From: Amycolatopsis sp. FBCC-B4732
GTDB lineage: Bacteria; Actinomycetota; Actinomycetes; Mycobacteriales; Pseudonocardiaceae
Reading direction: 5' to 3'
Length of the DNA: 64,000 bases
NCBI RefSeq assembly: GCF_023008405.1
Contig: NZ_CP095376.1
Coordinates: 9,094,501-9,158,500, forward strand
The notes under the pieces are model-generated. The model searched no databases and was not told where the DNA came from. It was given only the letters and a program-made list of their open reading frames with translations. Shown here in pieces: positions 17,877 to 25,855 of this stretch; position 1 is the stretch's first letter, and every line of letters begins with the position of its first letter. The position numbers were made by a program, and so were the translations under genes.

Positions 17877-18922
17877 CTGCCGCGCAAGCGCGGCAGCAGG
17901 GACTCGGCCCAGACTCGCAGTTCTTCGTCGGACTTCCTCGGGGACGGCCACGCGAGCCGCACCTGTTGTGGCGAGTCGTCGGTGAGCTGGATCGTCACCG
18001 ACGGGTTCTCCACCTCGGCGGGCCGGCCGCCGATCGTGTCCGGGAGCGACTCCGTGAGCCGCTCCTTGCTCGATGCCTGGACCTGGAACTCCTCGTCCGC
18101 CCGGTATTCGCAGCGGCCGTCGTGCTTCGGGACGAACTCCTCGAGCGGGCGCCCGGTGGACTGCGAGAGCGCGGAGCACAGCTGCCAGGCGATCAGCGGC
18201 GTGGGCGCGTCGACGATGCCGGTGCCCGGGGCCGGGCCCGCCTCGCGGACCGGGATCGCGTCGCCGGTGCCGTCCGTGGGCAGTGCCGGCCCCGGTGTGG
18301 TGATGGCGCCGACGATGCGCTCCCCGATGTCGCGGACGAGGTTCGCCAGGTCCCGGGGTGTCCGGTCCCGGACGTCCTGCTCCAGCGAAACCTCCAGCAC
18401 GGGCTTGGCCCAGCTCGGCGCACGCTGCCCGAGGAGCCGGACGACCACCGTCGAGTGCTTGCCGTAGGTCGACGAGGAGAGCGTGGCTTCGCGGCCGCCG
18501 ATCGACGTCTGCTGCACCGGCCCGGGCGGGACGATCAGCTTGCCGTCGCTGAGCTCGGCCTTGAGCCGGAGGGTGGTGGTGACGACGGTGCAGCCGAAGA
18601 CCACCGACACCTCGCGCCGGACCGGGCCGCCCAGCAGTCTCGCCCAGGCCGGTTCGGACAGCGCCGAACAGAGCACGTGGCCCGACGTGTAGTCCGGCAG
18701 TGCCGCGGCCAGCTCGCCGGTGGGCATCGGCGCCTCCCGGACCGGGTGCGCGCCCGGTTCCGGCCACGGGCTGGGCAGTTCCTTCGGTGGTTCGGGCAGC
18801 GCGACGGGCTTGGCGAAGGTGTGTATCACCAGCCAGGCCGCGCCGCCGTGCACGGCCAAGAAGGCCAGCACGGCGACGACGATCAGCGCCGCGGTGCGGT
18901 TGGAGTTCCCCCTTGTGTTCAC
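17873..18922 (-). CDS. Hypothetical membrane-anchored exported protein
   Basis: The 349-residue protein has one transmembrane helix at about residues 12-34, then a proline-rich linker and an extracytoplasmic region. This region contains two similar halves, each with a CSAL motif: VLCSALSEPAW and QLCSALSQSTG. It also has paired cysteines at CTV and CEY, so it may be two copies of a DUF3558-like fold. I do not assign a function. GTG is the start. An iron-box-like palindrome lies 108 bp upstream, which may hint at iron control. It is convergent with the MFS gene. Confidence 0.75.
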   Translation of the reverse strand: MNTRGNSNRTAALIVVAVLAFLAVHGGAAWLVIHTFAKPVALPEPPKELPSPWPEPGAHPVREAPMPTGELAAALPDYTSGHVLCSALSEPAWARLLGGPVRREVSVVFGCTVVTTTLRLKAELSDGKLIVPPGPVQQTSIGGREATLSSSTYGKHSTVVVRLLGQRAPSWAKPVLEVSLEQDVRDRTPRDLANLVRDIGERIVGAITTPGPALPTDGTGDAIPVREAGPAPGTGIVDAPTPLIAWQLCSALSQSTGRPLEEFVPKHDGRCEYRADEEFQVQASSKERLTESLPDTIGGRPAEVENPSVTIQLTDDSPQQVRLAWPSPRKSDEELRVWAESLLPRLRGS

Positions 18923-19029
18923 GCTGTGACCGTATCGACACGCACCGACAAAAACCGGGGGTTTCCGCAGGAAGGGTCACTCGAACGAGTGAGATCCGAG
19001 TCTCCTCGACCGGCCTCTTGCTCGGAAGG

Positions 19030-19048
19030 TGAGGTTAGGCTAACCTCA
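19030..19048. promoter_or_regulatory. Near-consensus iron box (IdeR/DtxR site)
   Basis: TGAGGTTAGGCTAACCTCA matches the DtxR/IdeR consensus TTAGGTTAGGCTAACCTAA at 17 of 19 positions and is a perfect palindrome apart from its centre base. On the + strand it contains the -10-like TAGGCT (19036-19041), 6 bp before an ATG at 19048. On the - strand it faces the exported-protein gene starting at 18922. Which side it regulates is unclear. Confidence 0.8.
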
Positions 19049-19158
19049 TGCATGTCCGCTTCGTGGTGGGAGCGGCAGTCAGTTCGGGAACGGACGGAGC
19101 CCCGGCCCTGGGAACCCCAGGCCGGGGCTTCGTTCACGTCACGGCAGTGTCGGGCTGA
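19048..19158 (+). ncRNA. Candidate iron-regulated small RNA or 36-codon leaderless ORF
   Basis: From the predicted start site just after the iron box, the + strand has a 36-codon frame (MHVRFVVGAAVSSG to a TGA at 19158). It is interrupted at RNA level by a strong hairpin at 19098-19129. Either a roughly 80-nt RNA ending at the hairpin or a micro-protein would fit. There is no + strand gene downstream for 4.8 kb, so a leader for a distant gene is unlikely. Existence is inference from promoter and hairpin geometry only. Confidence 0.3.
19098..19129. terminator. Strong GC hairpin downstream of the N-acetyltransferase gene
   Basis: AGCCCCGGCC (19098-19107) pairs with GGCCGGGGCT (19120-19129), and inner TGGG/CCCA extends the stem with one bulge and a 3-nt loop. 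It lies 10 bp beyond the nat stop on the - strand and would also stop + strand transcription from the iron-box promoter. It has no T-tract. Confidence 0.65.
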
Positions 19159-19942
19159 GCGTCCCGCTCGTCAAGGGGCTCCCACCCGGCGGAGTGGGCA
19201 GGCGCTTCAGCGGGAGCCCGAAGTAGACGCGGTAGGCCGCCCGGATCGCGGCTTCGGTCGGCAGCAGGACCTCGTTCCGGACGCCGTCGACGGTCTCGAT
19301 CAGCTTGTCGCCCGACAGCGTCACGCGGCCCTGGGATGTCGGGCGGGAACAGGTCAGCGAGCGCGTGAAGTGCGACTCGGGGGACGTCGACTGCCACCAC
19401 GCCATCGGGACGAAGTCGGCCAGCGGGCGCGGGCGGCGCTCCAGCCGGTACTGCGGCTTTCCGTCCAGCAGCACGTCGACGTCGCCGTCCGGGGTGTCCA
19501 GCAGCAGGAAATCGCCGTCCGGGTCGCGCTGGGCGTCCACACCGGACAGGCGCAGCGGGTGCCGCGCGAAGCGGCCGAAACCGACGTCCACCAGCCAGGG
19601 TTCGTCGAGTTCGACGACGATCGCCGCGTGGTCCAGCGGCGGGCCGAGGGTGCCGTCGGCGTGGAAGACCTGCGCCGCGTGCAGCGTCGCGGAGAAGCCG
19701 AGTTCGCGCAGCAACGCCGCGAAGAGGCCGTTCAGTTCGTAGCAGAACCCGCCCCGCCGGCGTCGCACGATCTTCGCGAACAGGGCCGCTTCGGTCAGCT
19801 CGACGGGCTCGCCGAGGTGGATGCTCAGGTTTTCGAACGGGACCGTGCTCAGGTGGTGCTCCTGCAGGTGGCGTAGGGTCGCGAGGTCGGCCGCGGCGGG
19901 CCGCCGCACCCCCAGCCGGTCCAGATACGCGTCGACGTCCAT
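19139..19942 (-). CDS. nat: Arylamine N-acetyltransferase
   Basis: This 267-residue enzyme transfers acetyl from acetyl-CoA to arylamines and related substrates. The catalytic triad is visible: Cys in RRGGFCYELN, His in LDHAAIVV and Asp in VDVGFG. Length is normal for bacterial NAT. The ATG at 19942 (MDVDAYLDRLG) is family-like; an ATG 27 bp upstream would add an unusual cysteine-rich leader. The gene stands between the SOD terminator and the hairpin at 19098. Confidence 0.94.
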   Translation of the reverse strand: MDVDAYLDRLGVRRPAAADLATLRHLQEHHLSTVPFENLSIHLGEPVELTEAALFAKIVRRRRGGFCYELNGLFAALLRELGFSATLHAAQVFHADGTLGPPLDHAAIVVELDEPWLVDVGFGRFARHPLRLSGVDAQRDPDGDFLLLDTPDGDVDVLLDGKPQYRLERRPRPLADFVPMAWWQSTSPESHFTRSLTCSRPTSQGRVTLSGDKLIETVDGVRNEVLLPTEAAIRAAYRVYFGLPLKRLPTPPGGSPLTSGTLSPTLP

Positions 19943-20001
19943 GCACCAAGCCAAACACCTGGACCGCACTCGAGGTCAAGCGATTTCACCCGCCGACGAA
20001 A

Positions 20002-20035
20002 AAACGGGGCCCTCCCGTGCAGGAGGACCCCGTTT
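20002..20035 (-). terminator. Intrinsic terminator of the superoxide dismutase gene
   Basis: AAACGGGG and CCCCGTTT arms with an inner CCTCC/GGAGG form a long stem. Read on the - strand it is followed by a run of six T residues. It lies 11 bp beyond the sod stop and is a textbook rho-independent terminator. Confidence 0.9.
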
Positions 20036-20045
20036 CCGGACGAGC

Positions 20046-20669
20046 TCAGCCGAGCAGCAGGCCGTTGCCGCCGGCGACGGCGTTGTCGAAGCGCTTGGAG
20101 ATCTCCGCCCAGTTGTAGATGTTCCACAGGGCCTCGACGTACTTCGGCTTCACGTTCTTGTAGTCCAGGTAGAACGCGTGCTCCCAGACGTCGACCAGCA
20201 GGATCGGGACGGTCGGCAGCACCAGGTTGTTGTGGTGGTCGCGCAGCTGCTGGGTGATCAGCGTCTTGCCGATCGGGTCCCAGGAGAGCGCGGCCCAGCC
20301 GTTGCCCTGGATCGTCGTCGCGACGGCGGTGAACTGCGCCTTGAACTTGTCGAAGGAGCCGAACGCCTCGTCGATCGCGGCGGCGAGCTCACCGGTCGGC
20401 TTGTCGCCGCCTTCCGGCGACAGGATCTTCCACCACACGACGTGGTTCGCGTGCCCGGCGAGGTGGAACGCGAGCGTCGTCTGCAGGCCGACGATGTCGC
20501 CGAAGTTGCCGGCGTCACGGGCTTCCGCGATCTTGTCGAGCGTGTCGTTCGCGCCCTTGACGTAGGTCGCGTGGTGCTTGCTGTGGTGCAGCTCGTTGAT
20601 CTCGCCGGAGATGTGCGGCGCGAGGGCGCTGTAGTCGTAGTCGAGATCGGGGAGCTCGTAGCGGGCCAT
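20046..20669 (-). CDS. sodA: Superoxide dismutase, Fe/Mn family
   Basis: The 207-residue enzyme dismutates superoxide. The four metal ligands are H28, H76, D160 and H164 (in [14 protein letters not shown] and VDVWEHAFY). H145 in QLRDHHNNL is the second-sphere residue seen in the M. tuberculosis iron enzyme, but the metal cannot be settled from sequence. No signal peptide is present. ATG 20669 follows AAGGAGGGCC. A strong terminator follows. The next gene upstream, across 312 bp of intergenic DNA, is heme oxygenase. Confidence 0.95.
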   Translation of the reverse strand: MARYELPDLDYDYSALAPHISGEINELHHSKHHATYVKGANDTLDKIAEARDAGNFGDIVGLQTTLAFHLAGHANHVVWWKILSPEGGDKPTGELAAAIDEAFGSFDKFKAQFTAVATTIQGNGWAALSWDPIGKTLITQQLRDHHNNLVLPTVPILLVDVWEHAFYLDYKNVKPKYVEALWNIYNWAEISKRFDNAVAGGNGLLLG

Positions 20670-20824
20670 TGGCCCTCCTTCTGTCTTCGACACAAGTTTC
20701 CGGTATCGAACCTAGTAGCACACGCCTCTCCGCGGCGAGCGGGGGCGCGTCGTGGTCACCGCGTGGGATGACCGGCTCGTGAATGGCGTACCCGAGGGGC
20801 CGCCACCCGAAACCGAGCCTGCTA

Positions 20825-20842
20825 CCTGGACTTAACTGGAGG
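20825..20842. promoter_or_regulatory. SoxR-box-like imperfect palindrome
   Basis: CCTGGACTTAACTGGAGG matches the SoxR operator pattern CCTCAAGTTAACTTGAGG at 14 of 18 positions. No SoxR-type gene or properly placed target start is adjacent, so this could be chance or a decayed site. Confidence 0.25.
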
Positions 20843-20938
20843 TCAACGAGCTGTGACGACGATCATGCGGCCCCGCGTGCGGCAGCTGGGTGAGGTCGCT
20901 GGGCGGGGCCGTGAATGGGTCATTGGCGACCGTTGGCG

Positions 20939-20959
20939 CCGCGAATGAGTCATTCGCGG
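20939..20959. repeat. Palindromic repeat CCGCGAATGA-G-TCATTCGCGG
   Basis: Perfect 10-bp arms flank a single G. It lies 22 bp beyond the hmuO stop and may act as its terminator. The core GAATGAGTCATTC is a variant of the GAACGACTCGTTC core found at 26971 and 32500. Confidence 0.75.
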
Positions 20960-20981
20960 CATCGCCGGCCGCGGTCCGGGC

Positions 20982-21644
20982 TCAGGCGGTGCGGTATTCG
21001 TCGAGCCGGGTGGCCAGTTCGTCGAACACCGCGACGTTGCACTCGAACGCCACCAACGTCTCGCCGATCACCCGCGCCCGCTCGGCCTCGTCCCACGGTG
21101 CGTTGTCCAGCTTCGCGCGGTACTGGTCGCGGAAACGCGGCGCGCTGCCGATGCCGTCGAAGTGGTAGAAGAGCGTGCCCGCCTCGGCGACGTCGTACTG
21201 GCGCTCCAGCAGCCGGCGGATCGCCTGGCCGCCCGCGATGTCGCCCAGGTAGCGCGTGTAGTGGTGGGCCACGTAGCCGCCGGCCCACGAAGACGCTTCG
21301 CGCACCCGTGCCACGTACTCCCGCGTCGAAGCCAGCGGGGTGATCGTCGTGCGCCAGTCCGGGCCGACCAGGTGGGCCAGGTCGCGCTCCAGGCTGGGGA
21401 GCCGGCGCAGCTCGTCGAAGACGAACTCGCCCCCGACCGGGTGATCCGCCATCGCGTCGCTCGCCGCTTCGATGGCGCCGTAGATGAAGTAGTACTGGAT
21501 CGCCAGCTGGGTGTAGCCCTCCTGGGACAGCTCGCCGCCGAGCAGGGCGCGCATGTACGTCGAGTAGTTCGCCTTCTCGTGCACCTCGAGCGTCGACGCG
21601 CGCAGCGTCGCCGAGAACGGGCGGGCGTCCGTGGTCACCGACAT
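20982..21644 (-). CDS. hmuO: Biliverdin-producing heme oxygenase
   Basis: The 220-residue enzyme opens heme to biliverdin, CO and ferrous iron, usually for iron recovery. The proximal heme ligand is H22 in LEVHEKANYS. The distal helix carries HHYTRYLGDIAGGQ, the conserved glycine-rich segment that bends over heme. GGGAGG precedes the ATG at 21644. A TetR gene lies upstream in the same direction. The 73 bp between them contain an iron-box-like site and a 15-bp palindrome, so both iron and the TetR protein may control it. Confidence 0.94.
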   Translation of the reverse strand: MSVTTDARPFSATLRASTLEVHEKANYSTYMRALLGGELSQEGYTQLAIQYYFIYGAIEAASDAMADHPVGGEFVFDELRRLPSLERDLAHLVGPDWRTTITPLASTREYVARVREASSWAGGYVAHHYTRYLGDIAGGQAIRRLLERQYDVAEAGTLFYHFDGIGSAPRFRDQYRAKLDNAPWDEAERARVIGETLVAFECNVAVFDELATRLDEYRTA

Positions 21645-21667
21645 GGGCAGGCCTCCCGGCGATCGAT

Positions 21668-21682
21668 CTGACACGCTGTCAG
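21668..21682. promoter_or_regulatory. Perfect palindrome CTGACA-CGC-TGTCAG ahead of hmuO
   Basis: Six-bp perfect arms flank a 3-nt centre, 24 bp upstream of the hmuO start. It is placed at the predicted transcription start if TACGAT (21692-21687, - strand) is the -10. The adjacent TetR-family protein is the obvious candidate to bind it. Confidence 0.5.
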
Positions 21683-21702
21683 AAAGATCGTAGGGCACAA
21701 TC

Positions 21703-21721
21703 CCGGCTTAGGCTACCCTAA
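21703..21721. promoter_or_regulatory. Iron-box-like site in the tetR-hmuO gap
   Basis: Aligned on TTAGGCTA, this site matches the DtxR/IdeR consensus at 14 of 19 positions, with a good right half (CCCTAA) and a poor left half. On the - strand it overlaps the -35 position relative to TACGAT. Iron repression of heme oxygenase by this family is well known in actinobacteria. Confidence 0.6.
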
Positions 21722-22314
21722 ATCGGCGCGCCGACCGCCCGGAGCACGAACCGCACCGAGGCTTCGATGACGTCGTCCAGCTGCTCGGGCGGGCCGTCGA
21801 CGAGGGTGCGGTTGCCCAGGGCCGCGGTGATCATCGGGATCAGCACGTCCGGGTCCTCGGCCGGCCAGCGCCCCAGGTCGACGCCGCCGAGGAGGATGGC
21901 TCGCAGCCGGTCGGTGATCGGGTCCGCGTGCGCGCTGATCCGCCGGTACGCCGCCGGCGCCAGCGCCGACGCGAGCGCCGTGCCCGGCGGCATGTGGTAC
22001 TCCGCCAGCACCCGCAGCTGCAGCCGGACGAACGTGGCCAGCTGGTCGGCCGGATCGGCCTGGGCCTCGACGGCTTCGGTCAGCTTCGTGACGTACTGGG
22101 CGGCCTCGTCCTCGACGAAGGCGACCAGCAGGCTCTCCTTGTCGGGGAAGTGGTTGTACAGCGCCGTCCGGCCCACCCCGGCCGCGGCGGCCACCCCGGC
22201 GAGCGTGATCGCGTCGAAGCCGCGTTCGTAGAGCTGCGCGCGCAGGACGTCGAAGACCCGCGTCCGGACCTCGCGCCGGTGAGCCTCGAGCGACGCACCG
22301 AGAATCTTCGGCAT
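21718..22314 (-). CDS. TetR-family regulator upstream of heme oxygenase
   Basis: The 198-residue protein has a TetR helix-turn-helix, ITLAGVAAAAGVGRTALYNH, near residues 36-55. A C-terminal domain of about 140 residues follows. It lies upstream of hmuO in the same direction, so a single transcript is possible, though the iron-box-like site between them suggests a second promoter. It is 17 bp downstream of the ligase gene stop. The ligand is unknown; heme or a heme-related molecule is only a guess from context. Confidence 0.88.
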   Translation of the reverse strand: MPKILGASLEAHRREVRTRVFDVLRAQLYERGFDAITLAGVAAAAGVGRTALYNHFPDKESLLVAFVEDEAAQYVTKLTEAVEAQADPADQLATFVRLQLRVLAEYHMPPGTALASALAPAAYRRISAHADPITDRLRAILLGGVDLGRWPAEDPDVLIPMITAALGNRTLVDGPPEQLDDVIEASVRFVLRAVGAPI

Positions 22315-22330
22315 CGGCTCAGGTTAGCGG

Positions 22331-23836
22331 TCAATCACTCAACGTCCAGGTGTGCACCGGCTCGCCCGACTCCGACAGCTCCAGGTAGCGGCCCAGCATC
22401 AGGCTCAGCGCCGCCTCCCGGTCCAGCCCGCGTTCCTGCGCGCGCAGGACGTAGTCGCGCTGCCAGGTCGCCCCGGTCCGCCGCGCGAGGCAGCGGCGTT
22501 CGATGATCCCGAGGTAGCGCTCGCGGGCTTCGTCGGAGACGTCGGAGCGGCGCAGGCCCTCGTGGGCGAGCGGCAGCAGCACGCGCAGCGCCAGCTCGTC
22601 CGGCGGGATCCAGCCGATGCCCGGCCAGTACAGTTGCGCGTCGAACCCGCGGCGCGCGCCCGCGTAGAGGTTTTCCTCCGCGGCCTGGAAGGACATCTGG
22701 CTCCACACCGGGCGTTCCGCCTCGGCGAGCGCGCGCTGGGCGCCGTAGAAGAAGGCCGCGTTCGCCACGGTGTCGACGACCGTCGGCCCGGCGGGCAGGA
22801 CGCGGTTTTCGATGCGCAGGTGCGGCAGGCCGTCGACGACGTCGTACACCGGGCGGTTCCAGCGCCAGATGGTGCCGTTGTGCATGCGCAGCTCGGTCAG
22901 CTTCGGCGCCTGGCCCGCGTCGAGCGCCTCGATCGGGTCCTCGGCGTCGGTTTCCGGGAGCAGGCCGGGGAAGTAGCGGACGTTCTCCTCGAACAGGTCG
23001 AAGATCGACGTGATCCAGCGCTCGCCGAACCACACGCGCGGCCGGACGCCCTGGTTCTTCAGCTCTTCCGGCCGGGTGTCGGTCGCCTGCAGGAACAGCG
23101 GGATGCGCGTTTCGTGCCACAGCGCCTTGCCCAGCAGGAACGGCGAGTTGGAGGCCAGCGCGATCTGCAGCCCGGCCAGGCACTGCGCCGCGTTCCAGTG
23201 CGCCGCGAACTCCTCGGGCGCGACCTGGAGGTGCAGCTGCACGCTGGTGCACGCGGCCTCGGGCAGGATCGATTCGGCGTAGCTGCGCAACCGCTCCGGC
23301 TGCTGGCCGGGCAGCGGCGCGCCCTCCATCGCGAGCACCGTGCGTTCGCCGCGCGCGGCGAAGATCTGGTCGTTCAGCGTGGAGTACCGGGTCTTGTTGG
23401 TGAGCCACTTCTGGTCGAAGTGCTCGTGCTTCAACGTCGGCAGGATGCCGATCATGGCCAGCGCCGACCCGGTGTCGCGCGCCTTGGAGGCCGCGGTGGC
23501 GAGGTACGCGCGGAGGTCGTCTTCGAGCTGCAGGGCCGAATCGCCGGCCAGCGGCCGGGGCGGCACGTTCAGCTCGATGTTGTGCTGGCCCAGCTCGGTG
23601 GTGAACGACGGGTCGTCCAGCGCCTCCAGCACGGCGGTGTTCGTCATCGACGGGCGCAGCTCGCGGTCGACCAGGTTCAGCTCGACCTCGAGACCGATGT
23701 TCTTGCGGGGGAACGAAAAGCTGCCGTCGGTGAGCATGCGGGCCAACGTGTCCAGGCAGCGCTGCACCTTGCGGCGGTACCTTCCGCGGTCCAGCGTGGT
23801 GAACGATCGAGCCGCGAGGTCCATCCCCATGACCAT
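22331..23836 (-). CDS. GCS2-family glutamate-cysteine ligase-like enzyme
   Basis: The 501-residue protein has the features of the GCS2 carboxylate-amine ligase family. The Glu-rich strand IGLEVELNLV lies near residue 48, followed by ELGQHNIELNVPP, MIGILPTLKHEHF, TSVQLHLQV and HLRIENRVLPAGPTVVD. Such enzymes join glutamate or a similar acid to an amine using ATP. Actinomycetes of this group make mycothiol rather than glutathione, so true glutathione synthesis is doubtful. Three in-frame ATGs occur within the first 13 bp; the first has GCAGGG upstream. Confidence 0.82.
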   Translation of the reverse strand: MVMGMDLAARSFTTLDRGRYRRKVQRCLDTLARMLTDGSFSFPRKNIGLEVELNLVDRELRPSMTNTAVLEALDDPSFTTELGQHNIELNVPPRPLAGDSALQLEDDLRAYLATAASKARDTGSALAMIGILPTLKHEHFDQKWLTNKTRYSTLNDQIFAARGERTVLAMEGAPLPGQQPERLRSYAESILPEAACTSVQLHLQVAPEEFAAHWNAAQCLAGLQIALASNSPFLLGKALWHETRIPLFLQATDTRPEELKNQGVRPRVWFGERWITSIFDLFEENVRYFPGLLPETDAEDPIEALDAGQAPKLTELRMHNGTIWRWNRPVYDVVDGLPHLRIENRVLPAGPTVVDTVANAAFFYGAQRALAEAERPVWSQMSFQAAEENLYAGARRGFDAQLYWPGIGWIPPDELALRVLLPLAHEGLRRSDVSDEARERYLGIIERRCLARRTGATWQRDYVLRAQERGLDREAALSLMLGRYLELSESGEPVHTWTLSD

Positions 23837-24041
23837 CCCTGCTTTGCGTCGGCGTGGAACTAGGACGTGTTTCAGGTCCTGGCGGACAACCGTTACACAG
23901 GCGATGCACCCGTGCTAGCGGCCAAACTGGTGCTCTCCGTCACGAGGGGTTAACCGAAAGCAAAATGGACCCGTTCGCAGCACCGGGGTGTCGACGTTCG
24001 GACCAGTCGGGTGCCCGGCAAGCGGGTGACACACTGGGCGG

Positions 24042-24848
24042 ATGGGCGTGATCCACATCCACGATCGGGACGACCCGCGGGTCGACGATTTCCGCGAGCT
24101 GTCCACAGCGGACCGGCGCCCGGACCGGCCTGGTGGACGGGGGTTCGTCATCGCCGAAGGCACCGTCGTGGTGTCCCGGCTGCTGGCGTCCCGCTACCCG
24201 GTGCGGGCGCTGCTCGGGGTCGAACGGCGGTTCGCCGAACTGGCGGCCGAACTCGAAGGAATCGAGGCGCCGCAGTACGTCGCGTCCGCGGAGACGATGG
24301 CCGACGTGGTCGGGTTCCACCTCAACCGCGGGATCCTCGCCGTCGCCGACCGGCCGGCGCCGCTCACGGTTTCCGAAGTCGTCGACGGTGCCGCCACGAT
24401 CGCCGTGCTGGAAGGCGTCGGCGACCACGAAAACCTCGGCTCGCTCTTCCGGAACGCGGCCGCGCTCGGCGTCGGCGGGGTGCTGCTCGGGCCCGGTTGT
24501 TCCGACCCGCTGTACCGGCGCAGCGTGCGCGTTTCGATGGGACACGTGCTGCGAGTGCCGTTCGGGCACCTCGAGGACTGGCCGGGCGGGCTCGACGACC
24601 TGCGGGCGCGCGGGTTCGCCGTCGCGGCGTTCACCCCGCGGCCCGGGTCGGTTTCCCTGCGTGAACTGCGCGCGCACGCGCCCGGTCGGGTGGCGTTGCT
24701 CTTCGGTGCCGAGGGTCCCGGGCTGACCGAAGCGGCGCTGGCGGCGGCTGATCACGCGGTCCGGATACCCATGCCGGCCGGAGTCGATTCACTGAACATC
24801 GCGACCGCTGCCGCCGTTGCCTTCTACGAACTGGCTCCGGGTGGCTAA
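24042..24848 (+). CDS. TrmH/SpoU-family RNA 2'-O-methyltransferase
   Basis: The 268-residue protein shows the three SPOUT motifs. Motif 1 is HENLGSLFRNAAALG, with the catalytic arginine. Motif 2 is ALLFGAEGPGL. Motif 3 is IPMPAGVDSLNIATAAAV, which forms the trefoil knot that binds S-adenosylmethionine. An N-terminal substrate-binding domain of about 110 residues precedes them. It corresponds to Rv0881 in position and type. The target may be rRNA or tRNA. It is followed after 30 bp by the DUF2537 gene. Confidence 0.92.
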   Translation: MGVIHIHDRDDPRVDDFRELSTADRRPDRPGGRGFVIAEGTVVVSRLLASRYPVRALLGVERRFAELAAELEGIEAPQYVASAETMADVVGFHLNRGILAVADRPAPLTVSEVVDGAATIAVLEGVGDHENLGSLFRNAAALGVGGVLLGPGCSDPLYRRSVRVSMGHVLRVPFGHLEDWPGGLDDLRARGFAVAAFTPRPGSVSLRELRAHAPGRVALLFGAEGPGLTEAALAAADHAVRIPMPAGVDSLNIATAAAVAFYELAPGG

Positions 24849-24878
24849 AGTGATCCCCCAGTCTGGCGAAAGGACACC

Positions 24879-25499
24879 ATGGAGCTGCGGATCCGCGGCG
24901 AGCGCGCCGTGCTGGCCGGCCCCGGCGGGGAGCACGCGCGCGAGGTGGACCCGCACAAGCTCGCGATCGGCGCCGACCTGGCGCAGGCCCTGCACGAGTG
25001 GGCCCGCGTCGCGGCCGCCGTCTCGGCCGATTCCGGTGCCGAAGCGGGCGCGGTCGTTTCGCAGCGCGGCCGCCAGCTGGCCGGCCGGCTCGCGTCGGTG
25101 ATGGGCACGACCGTCCGGTTCGTGGACCCGGTGACGGGTGCGGACACGGTCGTCGAGCCGCCGCCGCGCGAACCCGAACCCGGCCACCGGTTCGTCCGCG
25201 CCGTGCTGGGCCCGCCGGGACCGCCCGGCGAACCGACCCCGTGGCCGACCGGCCTGACGGTGTCGGCGTTCATCGCGGCCGTGGTCGTCGTGGCGATGCT
25301 GGCGCTGGCTTCGACGCTGGCGCGGGAGACCAGCGGGTGGCTGGCGCTGGTGGCGTCGGTCGTCGTGACGGGTGGGATCACGCCGTCGCTGTGGCTGGTT
25401 CGGCGCACGCCGATCCTGCGGTGGGCCGCGTACGGCGCCGCGGGCGGTGTGGTGATCGCGTGGATCGGCGTGCTGGTGATCGCCTTCGGCGGTGCCTGA
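24879..25499 (+). CDS. DUF2537 membrane protein
   Basis: The 206-residue product has a hydrophilic N-terminal half of about 115 residues. Three hydrophobic segments follow, at about residues 122-143, 149-169 and 176-200. It matches the actinobacterial DUF2537 family found downstream of the TrmH gene (Rv0882 position). The stop overlaps the next start as TGATG. Its role is unknown. Confidence 0.85.
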   Translation: MELRIRGERAVLAGPGGEHAREVDPHKLAIGADLAQALHEWARVAAAVSADSGAEAGAVVSQRGRQLAGRLASVMGTTVRFVDPVTGADTVVEPPPREPEPGHRFVRAVLGPPGPPGEPTPWPTGLTVSAFIAAVVVVAMLALASTLARETSGWLALVASVVVTGGITPSLWLVRRTPILRWAAYGAAGGVVIAWIGVLVIAFGGA

Positions 25500-25855
25500 T
25501 GGGCGAGCCGCTGGACGAGCTGCGGAAGGTGTGCCTGGCCCTGCCGGAGGCGACCGAGCGGCTCAGCCACGGGTCGCCCGCCTGGTTCGTGCGCGGCAAG
25601 AAGACCTTCGTGATGTTCGCCGACGACCACCACGGCGACGGCAGGCTCGCGTTCTGGTGCCCGGCGCCGCCCGGGGTGCAGGAGGAGCTGGTGCGCGGGG
25701 AGCCCGAGCGCTTCTTCCGGCCGGCGTACGTCGGGCACCGCGGGTGGCTGGGCGTGCGGCTGGACGTCGACGTCGACTGGGCCGAGGTCGGCCGGATCGT
25801 GCGCGAGGCGTACCGGCAGGTGGCGCCGAAGACGCTCGCGGCGCGGGTGGATTAG
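25499..25855 (+). CDS. MmcQ/YjbR-family protein
   Basis: The 118-residue protein has the small double-wing fold of the MmcQ/YjbR family. Typical pieces are LALPEATERLSHGSPAWFVRGKK-like segments, FRPAYVGHRGWLGV and DWAEVGRIVREAYR. The family has been suggested to bind DNA, but its role is not established. It starts in a TGATG overlap with the DUF2537 gene. It ends with a 4-nt TTAG stop overlap with the convergent sepH. Confidence 0.88.
   Translation: MGEPLDELRKVCLALPEATERLSHGSPAWFVRGKKTFVMFADDHHGDGRLAFWCPAPPGVQEELVRGEPERFFRPAYVGHRGWLGVRLDVDVDWAEVGRIVREAYRQVAPKTLAARVD

Larger units (their letters stand above)
20670..20981. other. Intergenic region between sodA and hmuO
   Basis: The 312-bp region has no convincing gene. 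It holds the sodA promoter, an imperfect SoxR-box-like palindrome at 20825-20842, and an ATGAACGA-type palindrome at 20939-20959 with a degenerate neighbour at about 20910-20930. These are listed separately where supported. Confidence 0.6.

Noticed and set aside
19052..19156. Frame beginning MSASWWERQ after the iron box as a Trp-rich leader peptide
   Set aside because: It has no early stop codon, no downstream + strand gene to attenuate, and Trp-Trp alone is weak evidence.
16805..19876. A very long (over 1000 codons) open frame on the + strand
   Set aside because: It crosses the MFS, exported-protein and nat genes in other frames and its translation is Arg/Pro/Gly-rich without any domain; long spurious frames are usual at this G+C.
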